Part shown: in pieces, positions 32,976-37,856 of the stretch
Numbering within the stretch: position 1 is the first letter of the stretch
How the letters are laid out: every line of letters starts with the position of its first letter
DNA from: Stenotrophomonas beteli
Lineage (GTDB): Bacteria; Pseudomonadota; Gammaproteobacteria; Xanthomonadales; Xanthomonadaceae
DNA: 37,856 nucleotides
Assembly: GCF_001431665.1 (NCBI RefSeq)
Contig: NZ_LLXV01000046.1
Coordinates: forward strand, 1 to 37,856
Direction of reading: 5' to 3'
Notes under the pieces: model-generated
The model's database searches: none
Seen by the model: only the letters and a program-made list of their open reading frames with translations
Told to the model about the DNA's origin: nothing
Translations under genes and position numbers: made by a program

Positions 32976-33007
32976 GAATCCGGCCCGCATCCGGCGGGCC
33001 AGGATTC
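32976..33007. promoter_or_regulatory. Strong stem-loop between envC and ctpA
   Basis: GAATCC-GGCCCGC pairs with GCGGGCC-GGATTC (one bulged A, 5-nt loop), a 13-bp stem ending at the envC stop codon. With no T-run it is more likely an mRNA stabiliser or processing site than a full terminator. Confidence 0.5.
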
Positions 33008-34304
33008 AGCGCCGCTGCAGCCAGCTGTCGGGGTTGACCGGCTGCCCGCCACGGCGCAGCTCGAAGTACAGCGCGGTGACGCCCTGGCCGCCGGAATTGC
33101 CGACCTTGGCCACCGCATCGCCGCGGCTGACCCGCGCGCCAGCATCCTTCAGCAGGGTGTCGTTATGCGCGTACAGGCTCATGTAGCCGTTGCCGTGGTC
33201 GACGATCAGGATCATGCCGTAGCCGGTCATCCAGTCGGAGAACACCACGGTGCCATCGGCGACCGCCGTGACCGTGCTGCCGGCCGGCGCACCGATCAGC
33301 ACACCGCTGCTGGTACGGCCATCGGGCAGCTTGCCGCCGTAGCGGGCCAACAGATTGCCCGACAGCGGCCAACCCAGGCCCCCGACCTTCGGCGCCGGGG
33401 CCGAAGCCACCGCAGGCGGCACCTTGGTCGGCGGTGGCGGACGCCCTTCAGCCTTCGCCTGGCGGGCGGCCTTCTCGGCAGCCGCCTTCTCCGCCGCCGC
33501 GCGGCGTGCCGCAGCACGGCGTTCGGCTTCGGCGCGGGCGGCGGCGGCACGCAGATTGGCCAGCAGCGTTTCCAGCGCCTTGGCGTCCTGGCCCAGCGCC
33601 TGTTCCTTCTCGCGCCGATCCTTGAAGCGCTCCTCCAGCGAGGCCACGGTCTGCGCGCGATCGCGACGATCGGCCGCCAGCGCCGCTGCCTGTTGCTTCT
33701 GGTCCTGCTGCGCCCCCTGCAGCTTCTGCTTGCGCTCGGCGATCTGCGCCTGCAGCGCTTCCAGTTCCTTCAGGTCGGCGGTGAGCGTGGTAATGCGCTG
33801 CGCTCGTTCGCGCTGCAGGTAACGATGGTAGGCCAGGGCGCGGTTGGCATCGGCCACGGTGTCCTGCGACAGCAGCAGCTTCAGCGGTGCGTGATTTCCA
33901 AGCTGATACGCCGCGCGCAGCAGCCCGGCCAGTTCGCGGTGCTGCTGGGCCAGGTTGGTTTGCAGGCTGCTGCGGCGCTGCTCGGCCTGGGCCAGGGCTT
34001 GGGCCTGCTCGCGCAGCGCCGCTTCGGTCTGCGCAAGCGCGCGACCGGTGCGTGCCACCTTCTCATCGGCCTCGCGCAGTTGCTGCGACGCCTGCCCACG
34101 CTGCCCTTCGATCTGCCGCCGTTCCTGCGCAACATCCTTCAGCTCGTTGCGCAGCTTCTGCAGCTTGCGCTCGGTTTCGCGGGTGGTCTGGGCGGCGCCG
34201 GGAAGCGGCACAGCCAACATCAGGGCCAGCCCCAACAGCAGCCAGCGGCCACCACGGGCCGCGGCGATGTGAGGTTGGCGTGATGGGAAGGCGTTGTCGC
34301 GCAA
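33006..34304 (-). CDS. envC: EnvC-like murein hydrolase activator (degenerate M23 domain)
   Basis: Periplasmic activator of division amidases. The 432-aa protein has an N-terminal signal/anchor helix (WLLLGLALMLAVPLPGAAQ), long coiled coils (about residues 40-275, rich in Glu, Gln, Arg and Ala), an Ala/Lys/Pro linker, and a C-terminal LytM/M23 domain. The domain keeps GNGYMSLYAHN and ALYFELRRGGQPVNP but lacks the zinc ligands: SSGVLIGAP replaces HxGxD, and the HxH motif reads YFE. This loss is characteristic of EnvC, which activates amidases without cutting peptidoglycan itself. Start at 34304; an internal start is possible because the signal helix begins near residue 20. Confidence 0.92.
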   Translation of the reverse strand: MRDNAFPSRQPHIAAARGGRWLLLGLALMLAVPLPGAAQTTRETERKLQKLRNELKDVAQERRQIEGQRGQASQQLREADEKVARTGRALAQTEAALREQAQALAQAEQRRSSLQTNLAQQHRELAGLLRAAYQLGNHAPLKLLLSQDTVADANRALAYHRYLQRERAQRITTLTADLKELEALQAQIAERKQKLQGAQQDQKQQAAALAADRRDRAQTVASLEERFKDRREKEQALGQDAKALETLLANLRAAAARAEAERRAAARRAAAEKAAAEKAARQAKAEGRPPPPTKVPPAVASAPAPKVGGLGWPLSGNLLARYGGKLPDGRTSSGVLIGAPAGSTVTAVADGTVVFSDWMTGYGMILIVDHGNGYMSLYAHNDTLLKDAGARVSRGDAVAKVGNSGGQGVTALYFELRRGGQPVNPDSWLQRR

Positions 34305-34399
34305 GGGCTTTCCAGTGACTTCAGGCAGTTGCAGGGGGTACCGGGGAATGGTGACATCTCCGCACGCGGCCTGCCAGCCGCACTTCCATCGAGGGCGCC

Positions 34400-35062
34400 A
34401 TGAACACTCTTTCCATTCCGTTGCTGTTGGGCGTATTGCTGGTCGCCACGCCGGCGGCAGCGCAGGACAACATCAGCAAGGTCAACGGCAGCATCAGCGC
34501 CGAGCCTGGCCAGCGCTACGGCAAGCTGGACACCGTCAACGGCGGCATCCGGGTCGGCGAAGGCGTCGAGACCGGCAGCATCGACACCGTCAACGGCGGG
34601 GTGAAGGTCGCCGACCGTGCACGCACCGGCAAGATCGAGACCGTCAACGGCGGCGTGCGGCTGGGCCGTGAGGTGATCGCCAGCGGCAGCGTCAGCACCG
34701 TCAATGGCAGCATCTTCGCCGACCGCGGCAGCCAGATCGAAGGCGGTGTCGAAACCGTCAACGGCGGTATCGGCCTGGTGGAAAGCCGCGTCGGCAAGGA
34801 TGTGGAGACCGTCAACGGTGACATCACCGTGGGGATCGGCTCGCAGGTCAACGGTGGCGTGCACGTGCGCAAGCCGAACTTCAGCGTCTCGCTGACCGCC
34901 AGCCGCAAGCCGCGGGTGATCGTCGGCCCCAATGCCGTGGTCAACGGTCCGCTGCAGTTCGAGCGTGAAGTGGTGCTGTACGTACACCGCACCGCACGGA
35001 TCGGGCCGGTCACCGGCGCCGAAGCGATCCCGTTCGACACCGAAACCGCCCCGGCGGACTGA
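34400..35062 (+). CDS. Secreted solenoid protein with an 18-19-residue TVNGG repeat
   Basis: A 220-aa protein with a signal peptide (MNTLSIPLLLGVLLVATPAAAQ). The mature part has seven VNG motifs at residues 28, 46, 64, 82, 101, 120 and 138, mostly as TVNGG or TVNGS, spaced 18-19 residues apart, with a final VNGG at 150. Each repeat has the form xTVNGGIxVGxxVxTGxI, with alternating small and beta-branched residues, as expected for a right-handed beta-helix or bactofilin/DUF4097-like solenoid. A non-repeat C-terminal part (residues 157-220) repeats the pattern loosely. No catalytic motif is visible. It is divergent from envC and lies 86 bp before the M28 peptidase. The ATG at 34400 has GAGGG upstream. 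Function unknown. Confidence 0.75.
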   Translation: MNTLSIPLLLGVLLVATPAAAQDNISKVNGSISAEPGQRYGKLDTVNGGIRVGEGVETGSIDTVNGGVKVADRARTGKIETVNGGVRLGREVIASGSVSTVNGSIFADRGSQIEGGVETVNGGIGLVESRVGKDVETVNGDITVGIGSQVNGGVHVRKPNFSVSLTASRKPRVIVGPNAVVNGPLQFEREVVLYVHRTARIGPVTGAEAIPFDTETAPAD

Positions 35063-35148
35063 GCGCACCGGCCCCCGTGGTTCGGTGATACTCGCTGACA
35101 CCGGTCGCGCAAGGCGTGCGGCCGCCCTTTGTTTCCCAGGAATCGACG

Positions 35149-36870
35149 ATGCCCCGCAAACTCCTCCTGTGCCTGGCCGCTGCGGCCGCGCTCAGTGCCT
35201 GCAAAGGCGAAGACACTCCGGCGCCCGCGCCGGCCACCGACGCCGCTTCGGCCGCCCCGAAGCCGGCGGCCCATGCGTTCTCGCCAGAGATCAACGCCGG
35301 CGACTTCGCCGAGATGGTCAAGACCCTGGCCTCGGATGAGTTCGAAGGCCGCGCCCCGGGCAGCAAGGGCGAAGAACTGACGGTCAATTACATCCGCGAC
35401 CAGATGCAGCGTATCGGCCTGCAGCCCGGCAATGGCGACAGCTGGTTCCAGGATGTGCCGATGACCGAGACCACGGCCGACGCATCGACCGTGCTGAAGA
35501 TCACCCAGGGCGGCAAGACGACCGAACTGAAGTTCGGTACCGACATGGTGGTCGGTACCCGCACCGGCCAGGCTGAAGTGAAGGTCGATGCCAGCGATCT
35601 GGTATTCGTCGGCTATGGCGTCGATGCGCCGGAGCAGAAGTGGAACGACTACGCCGGCCAGGACTGGAAGGGCAAGACGGTCGTGATGTTCGTCAACGAT
35701 CCGGGCTTCCACGTCGATGACGCGAAGCTGTTCGACGGCAAGCGCATGACCTACTACGGCCGCTGGACCTACAAGTTCGAGGAGGCCGCCCGCAAGGGTG
35801 CTGCTGCCGCTCTGATCGTGCACGACACCGCCGGCGCGTCCTACGGTTGGGACGTGGTGAAGAATTCCTGGGCCGGCCCGCAGTACGACCTGCCCGCCAA
35901 GGATGACCCGGAGGCCCGGATCCCGGTGCAGGGCTGGCTGAGTGCCGACGCCGCCAAGGCACTGTTCGCCGGCGCGGGCCTGGACCTGGCGCAGGCCTAC
36001 AAGGACGCCAGCAAGCGTGGCTTCAAGCCGGTGCCGCTGAAGGCCACCGCTGCGGTCGACCTGAAGAGCCAGATCGCACAGAAGCAGTCGCGCAACGTGG
36101 TCGGCGTGCTGCCGGGCAGCAAGCGCGCTGACGAGGCCGTGCTGTACATGGCGCACTGGGATCACCTGGGCAAGCATGAGGGTGAGACCGGCGACAACAT
36201 CTACAACGGCGCCGTCGACAATGCGACCGGCGTGGCCGGCATTCTGGAGGTGGCCGAGGCCATGGCCCACCAGGATCCGAAGCCGGAGCGTTCGGTGGTG
36301 TTCCTGGCCGTGACCCTGGAGGAGTCGGGCCTGCTGGGTTCGAAGTACTACGTCGCCCACCCGACCTTCCCGCTGGACAAGATCGCCGGTGTGATCAACA
36401 TCGATGCGATGTCGGTGGCCGGTCGTGCCAGGGACGTAACGGTGACCGGTTTCGGCAGCTCGGAGCTGGAAGACATCCTCAAGCCGCTGGCCGCCGCCCA
36501 GGACCGTACCCTGCACGGCGAGACCTCGGTGCAGAGCGGCTTCTACTTCCGTTCGGACCACTTCAACTTCGCCAAGGCCGGCGTGCCTGCGCTGTATGCC
36601 GACGGGGGCGAAGATCTGCGCGAGGGTGGCGTGGAGGCCGGTCGCAAGGCCGCCGCCGACTACGGTGCCAACCGTTACCACGGCCCGAAAGATGAGTTCG
36701 ACGCGGCCACCTGGAAGCTGGACGGGACCGTGGAAGACCTGCAGCTGATGTATGGGGTCGGCAAGGAGCTGGCCGGCGGCGATCGTTGGCCGAACTGGTA
36801 TGAGGGCAACCCGTTCAAGGCGGCCCGCGACGCGATGATGAAGGACAAGGCTTCGGCCGCTGCAAAGTAG
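35149..36870 (+). CDS. M28-family zinc metallopeptidase, lipoprotein
   Basis: Predicted exported aminopeptidase-type enzyme. The 573-aa protein begins with a lipoprotein signal and lipobox LSAC (Cys18), so it should be membrane-anchored in the periplasm or at the outer membrane. After an N-terminal region and a PA-like insert (about residues 145-300) comes the M28 core, with the di-zinc ligands His336 (AHWDH), Asp357 (GAVDNATG), Glu391/Glu392 (LEESG), Asp419 (NIDAM) and His471 (FRSDHFNF). The ATG at 35149 has AGGA upstream. The stop codon TAG at 36868-36870 is the last three bases of a REP GTAG, so the end of the protein (KDKASAAAK) may be insertion-derived. A strong terminator follows. Confidence 0.92.
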   Translation: MPRKLLLCLAAAAALSACKGEDTPAPAPATDAASAAPKPAAHAFSPEINAGDFAEMVKTLASDEFEGRAPGSKGEELTVNYIRDQMQRIGLQPGNGDSWFQDVPMTETTADASTVLKITQGGKTTELKFGTDMVVGTRTGQAEVKVDASDLVFVGYGVDAPEQKWNDYAGQDWKGKTVVMFVNDPGFHVDDAKLFDGKRMTYYGRWTYKFEEAARKGAAAALIVHDTAGASYGWDVVKNSWAGPQYDLPAKDDPEARIPVQGWLSADAAKALFAGAGLDLAQAYKDASKRGFKPVPLKATAAVDLKSQIAQKQSRNVVGVLPGSKRADEAVLYMAHWDHLGKHEGETGDNIYNGAVDNATGVAGILEVAEAMAHQDPKPERSVVFLAVTLEESGLLGSKYYVAHPTFPLDKIAGVINIDAMSVAGRARDVTVTGFGSSELEDILKPLAAAQDRTLHGETSVQSGFYFRSDHFNFAKAGVPALYADGGEDLREGGVEAGRKAAADYGANRYHGPKDEFDAATWKLDGTVEDLQLMYGVGKELAGGDRWPNWYEGNPFKAARDAMMKDKASAAAK

Positions 36871-36889
36871 AGTCGAGCCATGCTCGACT
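36867..36889 (+). repeat. SMAG-type REP unit overlapping the M28 peptidase stop
   Basis: GTAG followed by an AGTCGAGC/GCTCGACT palindrome. TAG of the head is the stop codon of the peptidase. This is a single unit, without an inverted partner nearby. Confidence 0.88.
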
Positions 36890-36905
36890 GAACATCGTTG
36901 AGGTC

Positions 36906-36938
36906 AAAAGCGGCGCCCCTTGGGGCGCCGCTTTTTTT
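36906..36938 (+). terminator. Rho-independent terminator of the M28 peptidase gene
   Basis: The stem AGCGGCGCCCC/GGGGCGCCGCT with a short TT-centred loop is followed by seven T at 36932-36938. It lies 35 nt after the stop codon, downstream of the REP unit. Confidence 0.9.
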
Positions 36939-36992
36939 GTGCGTGACTAGCCGCCCCGCTGTTGGTGGGTGCCAACGGACCCGGTGCTCGTG

Positions 36993-37104
36993 GGTGCCAA
37001 CCTCGGTTGGCACCGCTTTTCGCGGGGACCATCTCATCCACGCATGGCGTGGATCTACCGGGCAATGCAACGCCATCGGGTGGCCGGCCGGCGGCCGGGA
37101 CTAT
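36993..37104. repeat. Three mixed REP-like palindromes before the rRNA operon end
   Basis: A palindrome GGTGCCAACCTCGGTTGGCACC-like at 36993-37014, a minus-strand GTAG unit with ATCCACG stem at 37035-37058, and a minus-strand unit with GGCCGGCC-type stem and ATAG in place of GTAG at 37081-37104. The three stems belong to three different subfamilies. A partial GTGGGTGCCAAC copy also lies at 36965-36976. Confidence 0.7.
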
Positions 37105-37125
37105 CCGTATTTCCTGCGCGCAAAG

Positions 37126-37156
37126 AAAAACCCCGCTGCGTGAGCAGCGGGGTTTT
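37126..37156 (-). terminator. Terminator after the distal 5S rRNA copy
   Basis: On the minus strand the stem CCCCGCTGC/GCAGCGGGG with a 4-nt loop (TCAC) ends in five T. It lies 10 nt past the 3' end of the distal 5S gene and closes the operon. Confidence 0.88.
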
Positions 37157-37165
37157 GGGTGTAAA

Positions 37166-37282
37166 CCCTGGCGATGACCTACTCTCGCATGGCTTGAGCC
37201 ACACTACCATCGGCGCAGCTGCGTTTCACTTCCGAGTTCGGGATGGGATCGGGTGGTTCCACAGCGCTAATTTCACCAGGGA
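37166..37282 (-). rRNA. rrf: 5S ribosomal RNA (distal copy)
   Basis: On the minus strand the sequence runs from CCCTGG to CCAGGG, the paired ends of 5S helix I, with the conserved cores CCCGAACTCGGAAGTGAAAC and GCCGATGGTAGTGTGG. It is identical to the second copy at 37414-37530. Ends are set by helix I pairing and may be off by one or two bases. Confidence 0.93.
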
Positions 37283-37373
37283 GACGGTTGCAGCAGCGCT
37301 TGCAGCGCCAGCTTCGCGATCTTGCCCATCGGGCGGAAGCCACCCGGAAAATGCAGTGCCTTCACTTAATAAG

Positions 37374-37404
37374 AAAAACCCCGCTGCGCAAGCAGCGGGG
37401 TTTT
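37374..37404 (-). terminator. Terminator between the two 5S copies
   Basis: Same stem as the distal terminator (CCCCGCTGC/GCAGCGGGG, T-run) but with a TTGC loop on the minus strand. It lies 10 nt after the proximal 5S and 92 nt before the distal 5S, so the distal copy needs readthrough or its own promoter. Confidence 0.85.
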
Positions 37405-37413
37405 GGGTGTAAA

Positions 37414-37530
37414 CCCTGGCGATGACCTACTCTCGCATGGCTTGAGCCACACTACCATCGGCGCAGCTGCGTTTCACTTCCGAGTTCGGGATGGGATCGG
37501 GTGGTTCCACAGCGCTAATTTCACCAGGGA
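37414..37530 (-). rRNA. rrf: 5S ribosomal RNA (proximal copy)
   Basis: Identical 117-nt copy of the distal 5S gene, 248 bp away from it. It lies about 120 bp downstream of the 23S 3' end on the minus strand, the normal position in a 16S-23S-5S operon. Confidence 0.94.
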
Positions 37531-37653
37531 GGCTTTTGGAGAGTCGCACTCGTCCCGGGGGACAAGGCGCCAGCCTCGCATAGTTCTTGTGACGTAGCGT
37601 GCACTTGGATGCTCTTACGACGTTGTCGTAAAGCCAAGGCAACTTGAGGTTAT

Positions 37654-37856
37654 ATGGTCAAGCCGCACGGATCATTAGTATCAGTTAGCTCAATACATTG
37701 CTGTACTTACACACCTGACCTATCAACCACGTAGTCTACATGGTTCCTTCAGGGGGCTTGTGCCCCGGGAGATCTCATCTTGAGGCGCGCTTCCCGCTTA
37801 GCTGCTTTCAGCGGTTATCGCTTCCGAACATAGCTACCCGGCAATGCCACTGGAGT
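37654..37856 (-). rRNA. rrl: 23S ribosomal RNA, 3' end (partial)
   Basis: The minus strand reads ...TTGAGCTAACTGATACTAATGATCCGTGCGGCTTGACCAT, closely matching the conserved 3' end of 23S rRNA (E. coli: TTGAGCTAACCGGTACTAATGAACCGTGAGGCTTAACC). The gene is cut by the right edge of the window. The 3' end is placed by analogy and is uncertain by a few bases. The 123-bp spacer to the 5S contains inverted sequence expected for RNase III processing. Confidence 0.93.

Noticed and set aside
34516..36681. 721-aa minus-strand open frame across the TVNGG protein and M28 peptidase
   Set aside because: It spans two plus-strand genes with signal peptides, ribosome sites and metal ligands; its own sequence is repetitive only because it is opposite the TVNGG repeats.

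Overview
The window is a high-GC chromosomal segment from a gammaproteobacterium of the family Lysobacteraceae/Xanthomonadaceae, most likely the Stenotrophomonas maltophilia group. The basis is the protein flavour of the housekeeping genes, the tsaD / rpsU-yqeY-dnaG neighbourhood, and many short GTAG-headed palindromes that match the description of SMAG (Stenotrophomonas GTAG) REP elements. No phage, transposase, integrase, CRISPR array or tRNA gene was seen.

Layout. 1-4.0 kb, minus strand: a GH3 beta-glucosidase with a LacI-type operator at its 5' end, a small-conductance mechanosensitive channel and folB. 4.0-5.05 kb: an unusual island, consisting of an apparently non-coding, hairpin-rich 350-bp stretch and a plus-strand HEPN/Abi_2-type gene, lying between folB and tsaD. 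5.05-12.5 kb: tsaD diverges from rpsU-yqeY, followed by a secreted unknown (opposite strand), a YihY/BrkB membrane protein, dnaG, a secreted DUF442-type phosphatase and a YfeH-like SBF-family transporter. 12.5-15 kb: REP elements, a pair of small secreted unknowns and a ChaN/Tiki-like protein.

15.0-23.7 kb is a complete aa3-type cytochrome c oxidase and heme A locus read on the minus strand: DUF2244 - ctaC - ctaD - small membrane protein - ctaG - ctaE, then SURF1 - SCO-like protein - ctaA - ctaB, with a DUF2909 gene on the opposite strand between the halves. Together these supply the catalytic subunits, copper insertion (CtaG, SCO-like), heme A synthesis (CtaB, CtaA) and assembly (SURF1).

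23.9-36.9 kb holds bifunctional putA (without the N-terminal DNA-binding domain), a nadR-like/pnuC NAD salvage pair, fadL, a rhomboid protease, the envelope pair envC-ctpA, a secreted protein with an 18-19-residue TVNGG repeat, and an M28-type lipoprotein peptidase. The window ends in the 3' part of an rRNA operon on the minus strand: the end of 23S followed by two identical 5S genes, each with its own terminator.

The main points for a second look are: three genes whose TAG stop codon is the GTAG head of a REP element; a REP cluster translated in frame inside a small oxidase-locus protein; the HEPN gene with its structured leader; the TVNGG solenoid protein; the tandem 5S; and several candidate operators. 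All family assignments come from reading the translated sequence, without database searches.
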